Assembly (NCBI GenBank): GCA_020726505.1
Contig: JAHLEZ010000007.1
Location: forward strand, 1,860,001-1,924,000
Length of the DNA stretch: 64,000 bases
Reading direction: 5' to 3'
From: Leptodontidium sp. MPI-SDFR-AT-0119
Taxonomy: Eukaryota > Ascomycota > Leotiomycetes > Helotiales > Leptodontidiaceae
Positions 45,901 through 57,268 of this stretch are shown here, one piece after another (within the stretch, counting starts at the first letter, position 1; the number at the start of each line of letters is the position of its first letter). Made by a program: the position numbers and the translations under genes. A model generated the notes under the pieces. The model was given only the letters and a program-made list of their open reading frames with translations, was not told the origin of the DNA and made no database searches.

Positions 45901-48900
45901 ACATATTCTTTACTTTCTTCTCTTACTATACCTTCTAATAAATACTTCGTTTCGAAATATGTGGTAGCCTCTAGAAGTGGCTGCGTTACTATATTAATTA
46001 GAGAAGCTACGTTAATAATAAATTCTATGTTAATCTCTGAGAATTAGAAATACTTAGATCCGCGCCTTTTAGGTATATAGTATCGCCCCTAACCAATCCC
46101 TAATACTAGTACTATTATTAAACTTACCTCTATTATTAATACTTTATGTACTGTAAAGCTCTTGTATTAACAAGTGTAATATATAATAAAGCCTAAAGAG
46201 CGCGCGCACTCCGCTACTAATAATCCTTTACCTTAATTAAGAAATATATTAAATAACTAGCCTAATTAATATATATAACGGTCCCTATAATTAAATAACA
46301 TATACATCCCAATTAAACTAGCCCGAATGGAAGTTACTAAGTTAGAGAGCGAAATCGCCGAGCTCTTATACCCTCGAGACTAGACTAACTCCCCTTAATT
46401 TACTTCTTTCACGCGTAGAATATATACTAAGGACTACGTTAATTCACTTTAGAAGATATAAACGCAGCTTTTTCTCGTACACGACTCGACTATAAAAGCT
46501 CCTCCTTCCCTAACTTCTTTTCCTTAATTACGAGATAAGTTATTAATTATAAAGCGACGTAAGAAAGCTCGTCGACGTCTAATCGTTAAGATCTTTTCGA
46601 TCAGCGCCGTAGCGTTTCACATATTAATAAAACGGAAGTCTAAAGATGAGATATTCGTAATAACTCTATAAGAAGTTAATGCCCTAATTAATTAAAGAAA
46701 CTAAGAGCGAGAGAAAGCCGCTGCTATATTAGCCCTAACTATTAAACTTACTCACTGCCGTTAATTAACTATGCAGTTTGTACTCTTTATTTAAGAGTTA
46801 AACGCTAAGCTAATAATTCCCCTAAAATACGCTAATTAGACTTACGTATTCTTTAAGGCAAAAAGTAATATTTTCCCCCCTTACCGCTCGTATAATCACA
46901 AAATTAAGTTAAAAGGAGAGGGTAAGAAAGAACTTAAGTATTTACTATTATATAAGATATTAATTAAAGAACTTAAGGCTATTAAGGAATATATCACAGA
47001 TAACTTAAATAAAGGATTTATTAAGCCGTCTTAAGTACTATTCGCGGCCCTTATTCTCTTCGTTAAAAAACCAAATAACTCCTTGTAATTATGTATTAAT
47101 TTTCAGGTGCTAAATTCCCTCACTCGGAAGGACTAATACCCCCTACTTCTAATTAATAAGACTTTAGCTCGCATAATTAATACTTGTATCTTCACTAAAT
47201 TAAACATTCGTTAAGCCTTTTACTAAATCTAAATAAACTTAGTATTAAAGGAGTATATTACCTTCCGCACAAAGTACGGCGTATATAAGTATAAAGTTCT
47301 TCCCTTTGGCCTAACTAATAGCCTTGCTACTTACTAGCGCTATATAAACGATATTCTCTTTAATTACTTTAATAATTTTTATACAGCGTACTTAAACAAT
47401 ATTCTCATATACTTTAAGAACCCTTTATAATATTAACTCTATGTTAAAAAGGTACTTTAACGCTTTAACGACGCTAGGTTATAAGCTAACTTAAAGAAGT
47501 GTGAGTTTAAAGTAATATAAACTAAGTACTTAAGATTTATTATATTAACTTTTAGCTTAAAAGTTAATCTTAAGAAGGTCTCTATCGTTCGTAAGTAAAC
47601 TTACCTTAGCTCTATTAAAAGTATATAGTCCTTCTTTAGTTTTTATAACTTTTACTAAAGATTCATCCGCAATTATAATATTATAACGAAACCTCTTATT
47701 TAACTAATTAAGAATAATATTCCCTTCCGCTTTATTATAAAATACGAAGACGCCTTCGACCTCCTAAAATATACTCTTACGTCCGCACCTCTCTTAAGAC
47801 ATTACCGACAGGATTTACCTTGCCTCTTAGAAATAAATACTAGTAATAGTGTTATAACTAGAGTCCTTTCCTAATAATACGGCGACGACTAGTTCCCCGT
47901 TACTTTCTTTTTAAAGATTATACTACTTACTAAGCTTAACTACGTAATACACAATAAAGAGATACTAGTTATTATTAGATCCTTTAGGCACTAGCGTACT
48001 AAGTTAATAAGAGCCCCCTACTAAGTCCGTATTATAACAAACTATAAGACCTTAAAATACTTTATAATCTTTAAGTAGTTAAATATTAGGCAAGCCTAAT
48101 AGGCAAAGCTTTTAACAGATTATAATTTTATAATCACGTACTACCTTAAAATCTATAACCCCTTAGTAAACGCACTTTCCTGTAAGCTAAACGAGTTAAA
48201 TCAATAGAACTTTATAAAGGAGACTTAACGCCTTTAACAACTCTTACGCCAAGACTAAGTTAACCTTAACTTATTGTTTATGAAGTTACGGCCGCCTAAC
48301 GACGCTAACGCGCTAGTGGCCGACGTTAAGCTCGTTGCCCTCACATTAATATTCTCCGTCGTATAGTAAATCCTAGAGGTTAATCGCACTGTTTCTTCCT
48401 TATAAGCTTTGCGTAAATAAGCTATATTAGACTCTTTAAGTAAACTTAGCCTAAAAGGTAACCTCTTGCTCAACGACGGCCGCCTCTTAGTCCCCGATGT
48501 CGATTACCTCCGAACTCTCCTTATACGAGAGGTCTATAATTAAGTTACTATAGTATACCCCGGTGCTAAGAAGACAATTTAAATACTCTCTTTTTAATAC
48601 TAGTAGCATAAAATCACGTCCACAATTTAGTAATACTGCCGTAACTATTATATATACTAACGAATTCAAGTTCCCCGGAATAAAAAGCCCGGATTCTTTT
48701 ATCCTCTCCCCGTTCTATTTAGACTATAAGAACATATTACTATAGACTACTACTCCTTTATTAAAGACAAGTATAAATTCGACAACGTCCTCGTTTTTAT
48801 TAATAGATTTAATAAATAAGTTATTAGTATCCCTTATTAAAAGACGACAAATGCTCGGAAGCTAGCTATTATATATATATACTATATATATCGTTACTTT

Positions 48901-49936
48901 AGCGCTCCCTTAACTATCACTTCTAATAAAGGCCCCTAGTTTGTCTCTAAGTTTTAGACCGCCTTTAGTAAGATCCTCGGAACTAAGAAACAGCTATCCG
49001 CTACTAACTACCTACAGATAAACGGCCAGACTAAAGTATATAACTAATACTTATAAAAACGACTTTAACCTTTCGTTACGTACTACTAAGACGACTAGTC
49101 AAAGTACTTCCCTATTATAAACTACGCCTAGATGTCCCTTCCACACGATTCCCTAGGGGGACTCTCTTTATTTAAAGTAGTCTATAAATATACACTACGC
49201 ACGAATTAGGATTAGAAAATCGACTTGCTAAACTCAGTTACCCCCGCTAATAAGTTAAACACTTAATAAGTTATTAATTATACTTAACGCTATAAGAAAG
49301 TATAAGACATAGCTTAGTCGAACCTCACTGTAGCCTAAGCTAAGATGGCCAGGTCCTATAACGCCTCTCACCGCGATATCGACTTTAATAAAGACAGCCT
49401 AGTTTAGCTCAATATACGCTACTTCAAGACACTCCGTTTATCTAAGAAGTTAGATATACTAACTAATAAACTATTTAGAGTACTCGAGAAGGTAAGACAC
49501 TCGTACCGCCTAAAATTACTAGCGAGTATAAAGGTCTATAACGTCTTTCCGACTAGTAAGCTACGCTAAGACCCTAACGACCCCTTACTAAGCTAAGTGC
49601 AAGATACTCCCCCACTGATTAATATTATAAGTGATAATAAGTGAGAACTAAAAGAAGTGCTTACTTGCTGTAAGAAGGGTAAGACTTTATCTTACTGTGT
49701 TACTTAGCTTAATTAAGACGTTGACTTAGACTAGTACGATGCCTTTAACCTCAAGTACGCTTCGTATAAAGTTAAGAATTTCCACCTTAGTTACCCCAAG
49801 TAAGTAGGACCCCCTACTAAGCTACCTAAATAAATCAAAGTATAAGAAAATAGTGTTAACGATTACGACGACCTCGATAGTAACAAGGAAATAAATTAAC
49901 GCTCGAGGACGAGCTTTTTTTGGAGGGGGGGGGTAG

Positions 49937-50185
49937 TGTAACGACTATCGCTGTCTAGAGCCTTATTTCCACCGGCTCCACTTAGTACTACCTGATCGGG
50001 ACGTACTGAGATTACTATAGTACTAAGCATACTAACCTCTTATATATAGACTTATTCTTTCCTTACCTTCTTTCCTTTATAATTGTAGATTCTAAGTTGA
50101 TACTTAGTATCGTTATATATCTCTTGTGTTGATATGTGAGGCGCCAGTTACACGTGACTGCCGTCTTTCTAGGGCAAGCGTCACA
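49937..50185 (+). repeat. 3' LTR of the gypsy element
   Basis: 249 bp, TGTAACGACTATCGC to GGCAAGCGTCACA, directly after a G-rich polypurine tract. Confidence 0.9.
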
Positions 50186-50323
50186 TGTAGAATCGACACA
50201 TTTAAGGGGTAAAATCCTGTGTGGCAAAATGTGTATTCTAGGAAAGGAGAGCTCTGTACGAGAGCTCTCCTTAAAGGCTCGATAAGCGGGCATGTGACTA
50301 GAACGTGACGATTATTAAACCAG

Positions 50324-51065
50324 CAGATTCTTCTAAGACTCTAATTCGAAATTCGGTTGATTTTGCTCTAAATTAAGCTTAATAGAGTTTCTTTAAGACA
50401 TTTTGTAAAAGTAGTAATATTATAAGTAGTAATAGTCGTAGTAGTTATAATATAAGTATTGATTATAAGAGTAGTTGATTTCTAATAAAAATAAAATCGA
50501 CTTTTGAACAAGAGAACCTTCGTTTATATAAAGAATATTACTTTCTAATTGATTTTATTTCTTATAAATCATAATTAGTAATAATAACTATTATGAGTCA
50601 TTATAATATTGATTTAAAATTAGACGTGGTTGATTTATAATAAGTAGAAATCTATCAAATTCTTTAGATTAATATTTGGAATTTGCTAACAAATACAAAA
50701 CACTTGCTTATAAATAGGCTTTCTATTAATAAAACCTTTTGATTTTTAATCTTAAAATAGACTATACTATTACTAAGTTATTTATAAGGCTTACTATTTT
50801 AATATTTATTACTAATCAAGTGTTATAAATTAAATAAAGCATGTTTCTTACTCTATTTGGATTAAGCGAAGTTCTTTAAATTAACCGAGACTCTTAGACT
50901 TTAATTGATTCTATTATTAGTATATACTAACCCTCTTTAAGCTTAGTTTTATAATCTAGTCCTAATTAGGATGCGGTTCTTATATGAATCAAATTAATTA
51001 ATTAATACTTGATTAATCAAGATTTAACTTGATTTGAATATGATTAATAGCCATTAATCAAATCA
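50324..51065. other. AT-rich end of the repeat block
   Basis: No gene. It ends in repeated ATTAATCAAAT-type motifs. Composition changes within a few tens of bases at about 51065. Confidence 0.5.
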
Positions 51066-53347
51066 AATCAAATCATTTTTTACGCTGGCACAGCATGGCT
51101 CACACGAACCATTTCCCAATAGCAAGCGTCCGTCCGCATGACGAGCACGAGCTTGTTTCGTCACCCCAACCAAGCCTGTGCTACCCTTTTAGGAAGTCTG
51201 GGGGAACAACCCAACCGAGCTTCCACGGAGAATTTAGAAGCCCCCCCCCCCCGGCTGCGCGCATGTGTCTCGGGAGTACTCGTACCAAAACACCGTTTGA
51301 TCGGGAATGGCTAGTTACCTTACCTTAGTGCTGCCGGTTCCCGCTCGGGTAGGTGGGATTGGGCCAGGGGCCAGGGTGTGATCCTGACTGCGACCAGGGT
51401 TGAGGACTCGAGATCATGTATTGCTTTTGTTAGTTCGTGGCCCGTGGGCGGCGTTGTGAAGAGAGAGAGAGAGAGAGCTTATTGCAAGTTCTAGCTACAC
51501 TACACTGCCGTTGGGTCAGGGACGTGTCTTGCGAGGGCAAGCCAGAAGGAGAACGAGTAGTGACGCTTGTTGGTGCATAGGTAACTAACTACCAGTGGTG
51601 TCCTTGACTAGCTTCGGGGGGACTCGAGGAGTATTTAATTTGTGTTAGAGCGCAGGATGGGAAGACAGGGCAGTGAGTGAGTGAGTGGTATTACACAACT
51701 GACTGACCATCGAAAGCCGAGATTCGCTTGGTCTAATTCTCGAGTCAATAAATACTCCCTCCCCACCTTCTCTCCTGCCCTCGTATTTTATTCTGGCGGA
51801 AAAGAAAAAAAGAAAAAAAAAAAACATCGTGCCATCTCGCCAAACCACGCCTCCAGTGTCAGAAGCGTGGGATCATTACGGAGTTGATGTTCCTATGTGA
51901 TGAGACATGTAAGTGGCTTGGCTTGGGGTGACATTGGATGACAGGCGATCGATGCAGTGGCTTATCGGTGTAAGCATCTCATTTGGATTCTTCCTGGAGT
52001 GCGTGTTGAGGCTTTGGCACACATGTCGGAACTTCTTGGATGTGGATCCGTTTCTTTCTGTCTGCAGGATGAGGTGTGTCGGTTCAGATTCAAAGCCGTT
52101 CGTTGGGGTTTGTGGCTTTCCAACACTTTTTCCTCGGGCACGAGACTTGAAGTGTCTGCTGAGACTTGCGGGCAATGTGAGTGGGGATGGCGTCATCAGA
52201 GCGAGGAGGCACTGCGACTCACGAGTGCGATTCTGTACGAAAGTACTCGTATTGACATGACCCCCCATCAAGCGAGGGAGTTCAGTTCCGCACCGTTGCT
52301 GAGTGCCAGACAAGGTGATTCCCTCCCTCCTGTTCCAATCCATCTGGTAGGATCCCAAGACAACAGCACAGCAAACGTCAGCAATTTTGGCCTTCGGGGA
52401 GGACAGAAAAGTTCGGCTCCCACCATTATGCGCAAACATGGGTATGGGGGAAGTCCGAGGAGAGACCTTGTCTCGGCGAGGGTAGCCATGCATTCCAGAT
52501 CTGCGGCTTGCGGGAACGGGTCAGGGTTCCTCGCATGGAAGTGCACCACACCACACCACACTCCAGTTTCGAGGCTGATCTCGGATGTGGCTCGTGGGGC
52601 TGGCTACAAATTTGTGCTGGGAATTGTGCCTTGCCCTAATTGGGTGTTGACTCGCTCTTGATTGTGTTACCATTGGCTGGACTCGGCGACCTTGCTGTAT
52701 GTACGAGGCTGACCATCCGGCCCAGCGTCACTTATAAGTTGGAATTGTGGATTTACAGGACCCCTCCTTATTCAATGAATTGAAATGGCGCCATCCCACT
52801 ACAAGGGAAGGGGTGACGTTGTGGTTCGTCAGATAGGTAACCTTCCATTGGGGGGGGAGGGGGTCCATTTACAGAGCATTGAAAACGCGGAGGAGCACCG
52901 ATTAGTACTGTAAATGCTCTGTCAGGACATGGTATCCCATGGACAGTCTCGAATGCAAGCAACAGGGTCTCATGAACGCAAAAGTGGCGTTATTTTATCA
53001 GTGTCATTCTATCACGTCAAGCACTGTTGTATCTCAAGACGGTACGCTTGAAGCGAGAAGGTGCGAGAAGATACGGTCTATTCTCTATTCTACCATGCAG
53101 ATGAAGCACAATATGCCCATAATTCAATCTCTAGATCCCGTCCCAAGCTGATCCCAAAGCAAGTCTTCAAGAGCCAGACTAGAAATACAGTCTATCCGAG
53201 AGAGGCCCAGAAGAAGAAGTCTATGTAGTGCAATCTACGCAGTCTGTGTAAAGTTGTCCCAACTATGCAGTCGTCCAAACACCTTATGTACCCATATGCA
53301 CCTATCCTCCAGAAGGTGCAAATACGCGACAGCGTGATCTCGAAGCT
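51066..53347. other. Long intergenic region, normal composition
   Basis: Two long overlapping ORFs (plus strand 51957-52661, minus strand 51876-52493) occupy the same DNA on opposite strands. Neither has domain-like features nor splice partners, so I do not call them. A GA-rich microsatellite lies at 51459-51478, and C-rich and G-rich runs occur at about 51240 and 52849. Confidence 0.4.
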
Positions 53348-53748
53348 TTAGTGTCTATGGCCGTAGGCGTCGTACCGTCCTCCTTGACCCGCTCCTCCTG
53401 CGTTCGACTGATTTGCTTGCTGCTGTCCATAGCCACCGTTCTGGCCCCGTCCATATCTTCCTGCACTCGAGCCATTCGTCTGCTGCGAGCGGGAGCCATT
53501 TTGTTGGCCTCCTTGCTGGGCAGGTGGAGTGGCTGGAGGGTACTAAACATTCATAATGTTAGAGGCTTCCCTTTAAAAGTCTGGTCAACGACTTGGTACT
53601 CACATCTCTTGGGGTTCCATAGCCTACGCTTCCAAGTATGACGGTTGGTGCTCCAAATCCGGTGACTCCAGACTTGGGAGTTGTTAGAAGGGAAGTGGAG
53701 GGCTGGATCATGCTACTGGATGCTTACCACTGGTCCGTAGGTGGCCAT
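53348..53748 (-). CDS. Small Gly/Gln/Asn-rich protein, 94 residues
   Basis: Exons: 53748-53728, 53672-53604, 53542-53348, total 285 nt. Intron 1 (GTAAGC, branch CTAAC, CAAG) and intron 2 (GTGAGT, branch CTAAC, TTTAG) are both in phase. The N-terminal third (MATYGPVSGVTGFGAPTVIL, then GSVGYGTPRD) is Gly/hydrophobic. The rest is low-complexity (PPAQQGGQQNGSRSQQTNG, GRYGRGQNGGYGQQQ) and ends GGRYDAYGHRH. It resembles RGG/Q-rich tails of RNA-binding proteins but has no RRM, so function is unknown. The leader just upstream is CT/CA-rich with CAACTT repeats, as in well-expressed fungal genes. Further 5' exons cannot be excluded. Confidence 0.65.
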
Positions 53749-53877
53749 TTCGAATTGGATGGAATGGAATGGATTGGAGAGGTGGTGGTCTGGGTTGCGT
53801 TTGAGTTGCTTGAGAGAAGGGCTGTTCGAGTATTGCTGGTAGACTGAGTGATGGCTTTGAGGACTCGAGGTTGACGT

Positions 53878-53905
53878 GAAGTTGAAGTTGAAGTTGAAGT
53901 TGAAG
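53878..53905. repeat. GAAGTT hexamer repeat in the leader of the small gene
   Basis: Four to five GAAGTT units on the plus strand, i.e. CAACTT in the direction of transcription, 130-160 bases before the ATG at 53748. Confidence 0.8.
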
Positions 53906-54060
53906 GCAGTGCCCTAGCCCCTTGGCCCTTGCCATCAACGCGCATTTGCGCTGTAGACTACTGTAGCTGTTCGGTCGGGGACGCATATTCCTAGTTAGTC
54001 CCCATAAAAAATTTCCCTGCTCTGTCCAAAGTGCAGCTCGGCTCGGCTCAGCTTCCGTCT

Positions 54061-54100
54061 ACTCTGCTCTACTCTGCTCTACTCTGCTCTACTCTGCTCT
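54061..54100. repeat. Four exact 10-bp tandem units (ACTCTGCTCT)
   Basis: Read directly. It lies about 310-350 bases upstream of the start of the small Gly/Gln-rich gene. Confidence 0.9.
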
Positions 54101-54600
54101 GGGGGGCCGTGGCGTTCGACTGCAGGTGTAGGGGGTAAATTAGGGAAGGAAATGGATGCATCCGCGCTTCAGAGTAACCGCACCGCACTTGGTTGCAGCG
54201 CTATTGCAAACTCAAACCCGATTCAGTATGGTACGGACGGGACGTTACCACACAATACTTGCTTTCAGCGAGGACTGGACGGGCCTGGAGTTGAATGAAC
54301 TGAACTGAGCCGAACCCAGCCTATCCTGTCCACAGTGGATTTCCAAGGGCTTTTTGTGCCGATTGACCCCAGATGTCCAGTCCTCCCCCACCCCACCCCA
54401 CCCTCACACACGCGCGGGAGTCAGGTACCGAAATCCGACAAGCACATTGCTCCAGAAGTGCCGTTTTCGCTCGTGGGGGGAGGTGGGGGGGCGGATAGCG
54501 GCCGACGAGGGGAGGGGGAAATCCTCGCCAATCACACCCGACCTCATCCACAGACAGGAATTCAAGAAAAAGAAAAAACTGCCATATCCTCGCTGCCCCG

Positions 54601-54656
54601 CCCTGCTCTGCTCTGCCCTGCCCTGCCCTGCTCTGCCCTGCTCTGATCCGCCCTGC
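54601..54656. repeat. CCCTG/CTCTG pentamer tract
   Basis: About eleven 5-bp units alternating between CCCTG and CTCTG. Confidence 0.85.
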
Positions 54657-57268
54657 ATGGATACGAGCTGCAGATGTGGAGATGTGTGAGTGGGCCTGTG
54701 ACAACCTAAGCCGAGCCGCGCCGCATCAAGGCCCTTCTCGTTCACCAGAACTCACCGATCGGAGGAGGACGGCCTGCGTTCGGAGGCAAGGTAGCTGAGA
54801 CAGCAATCCAAACACCGAGATGCCCCAGGAGGGCGGTGCGGCTCTTCTCCTACCGACCATTTCCCAGACGGCGGGCAGTAATTGCTGTAGGGACGAAACG
54901 AACGATTGCTTCCCTTGGCTGCTGTTATCGTTCGTCGAAACGAAATAGGGCTCGCTGAGGGTATCCCTCTTCCAGCTGAAATAAATGGATGCACGTGGCC
55001 GAGCTCGGTGATGGGATCCTCCACGCTTCAATCTGGGCCATGTCCACGACCATGACCTTTGTGAAGGGAACGTACGTGGTGGTAGTCGCCAGAATGACAG
55101 TAACGCCAGTCTAGGTATCCCCTCGAGACATTGGTCAGCTGCTGAAACTGATACTGACAGGTCCAAGTCCCACCGGCAACACAAACCGGCGGCAGTGCCA
55201 GGCCGGTGGTAGAGCAAGGGTATTCTTACCTGTCTGGAGAGTCTCTAGGCCGCCGGCCATGTAAGAATGTAACTTCCAAACATTGTTAGGGTGAATTGTC
55301 GACGCTGGCACAAGTAGACGGCGGTTCCCCAGGATCAAATCCTCCGGCTCCCCTTCCCCCCCTCCCCCACCCAACGAGGATATGGCTTGCCATACCCCTC
55401 CGAATACTCATGCTCGATAGGCGACGTGGAGTGTGACTCCGATTTCCAAGCCAGGCGTTGGGGTACTTGGTAGTCTCAGAACAAGTGGTAATGCGAACGA
55501 TGTTACGCAAGTGAGTGTATCGTTGACCAATGGCAGGCTACTGATAGGCCATCACGGACCTAACATTGGCAGGTTGCAGCACAAGCAAGTCAGGCCCCTT
55601 TGAAGCCGAGCCGCTTACGGCGACCATCGAAGAGCATCATGTGTCGTGCCAGTTCAGATGTTGGTTCGAAATCGAAATGATTCTCGAATATAGTAGCAAG
55701 AAAGTTCTTGCCATCAGTTCAAGACTATATCGGATTGAAACCAGATCGTTCAGCCGACCGTGACTGGGAGAAGTCGAAACCCCATTGATTTTGAGTTATC
55801 GTTTTGAGGACTGTCAAGTGGTGACCTCCTCGATGCATTGGGAGACATCGAGAAGTTTCTTGATAAATTTGGTGTTTGCGCTATGTGCAGCAGTTTTCCC
55901 TGATCCAGCAGTCATTCCACGTCGAGTTTTCCGAGAACCTCCTCATCGAAAGCAGTGTGGTGTGGTGTTTGAATGTTGTTTCCATCGTCGTGTTATGAAT
56001 AATGCATCTGGGTTCTAATGCGAGCTGCAGGAAGGGCTCTGTTGACTGCACGATGCGTCGCTTCTGTTCGCCGCCCCTTAATACATCAGAACTTTGAACT
56101 TGTTATCGGTATATTAGAACATACCACGAATGTAGGGCTCAGTTGCCCAAAACATTCAGCATAAGAGCAGTGCTTCCCGGAGTGGGCTTGCCCGGTGACA
56201 TCGAAAAGTCAGGGCATCTTGCTGGTTTGTGGAGTTTGATGAAGTCTGAGAAAGCAGCTCCCAGATTCGATATGATCCGACTGGACAGATTTTGAGCTTT
56301 TGCTTCCCCGAGGCATTTCTCATCCTCGGCTTGTTGTGAAACCCAGCCGAGACGAGACCCACATGTAATGTCAAAGTTTGACTTGCATTATTCTTCGGAG
56401 CACAAGCATGCCTCATGACAGACAACGAATACGAAGGAATGTTGAATCAGATTGACCCGCAAATATCTCCATCAAAAAGCCTCCCTCATCCTCGTCCAGA
56501 TCTATTCGATTGGACAGAATTGACGGAACTGGCTAGATCCCGTTAGTTGCCCCACCAGACAAGTGCAGAGCCTCACTTCTCTCAACAATACCCTTCGTCA
56601 TGACAGCATGACAGAGCCTCATCTCTAATTCCGCAGCCACACCCAGAGTCAAATAAGCGAAGGGCGAGGGCAAAAGGGCGAAGTTCAGGATGCATTTTTT
56701 CAGGGTGGAGCGTCATTTAGGGCCAATCAAACCTCTGGACAGTGCATGGCCTGTGCTCAGGCACGTGTCACAACATAATCTCAGGATGGATTTTCAGGAT
56801 GAGTTTTCTGGAGCCTTGTTCCCAAAACGGAGAGCTCTTCCGCCCACTCAACTGCGAAATGTGTTCTCAGCCTCGCATCGCTTATGAAAAGGGGCTCACA
56901 GGTCTGATCACAACTGGCAGTCATCTTTCACGTGACGATGATATACCACCGTATTTCCTCCAATCTTCATATACCCAAGATCGCATTCGTCAGGTGCATT
57001 GCGTGGCTTCATCCATCGCCAGAGCCGGGCGTTGGGTATTGATCCTTGGGCATCGGATCAGTCTACCCAAAAGCTGATGATGAATCTGCCTTACACCTGC
57101 TGCAAGGTGAGATGGAGAGATGGAAGATGGCATGTAGCAATTGGAGAGAAGGACACAAGGTGTCGATTGTGGGAGTTTTGATGAGAGGGCTGTTTTACTT
57201 CCTGGGGTATAAGTGTTCGAACTTTGGCACCACATTTTACCATTCTGGAAAGGGGTAAGTGCTCTGCG

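Larger units (their letters stand above)
42723..50185 (+). mobile_element. Ty3/gypsy chromovirus LTR retrotransposon, RIP-mutated
   Basis: Two 249-bp LTRs (42723-42971 and 49937-50185) lie between 5-bp duplications TGTAG (42718-42722 and 50186-50190). Reverse transcriptase is recognised from KYGVYKYKVLPFGLTNS (about 47270-47330) and AYLNNILIYF (about 47385-47415), where the active-site YLDD now reads YLNN through G-to-A change. RNase H and integrase remnants follow. Near the 3' end a chromodomain-like stretch (WELKEVLTC to NLKYASYKVKNFHLSYPK) lies at about 49645-49800. A polypurine run (GGAGGGGGGGGGG) precedes the 3' LTR. Many in-frame stops make it inactive. Chromodomain integrases bind histone marks of silent chromatin and steer insertion there. 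Confidence 0.9.
42697..50323. repeat. Short interspersed repeat, copy B, split by the gypsy element
   Basis: 42697-42722 (GGGTGGTACCACTGATTCCG and on) continues at 50191-50323. Together they are the reverse complement of copy A at 25077-25235. The gypsy element sits between two TGTAG copies inside it. Confidence 0.7.
53749..57268. other. Long intergenic region with several simple repeats
   Basis: The left end is the leader and promoter of the small Gly/Gln-rich gene. Four exact 10-bp units and a CCCTG/CTCTG pentamer tract are listed separately. Minus-strand ORFs at 54321-55217 fall in these repeats and look like chance. From 55500 to 57260 I see no coding exon. Confidence 0.4.

Noticed and set aside
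51876..52661. Two ORFs of 205 and 234 codons on opposite strands
   Set aside because: They overlap, have no domain-like pattern and no splice partners. Absence of stops here is likely chance in DNA of about 50 percent GC.
54321..55217. Several ORFs on both strands
   Set aside because: They arise from CT/GA-rich simple repeats that stay open in many frames.
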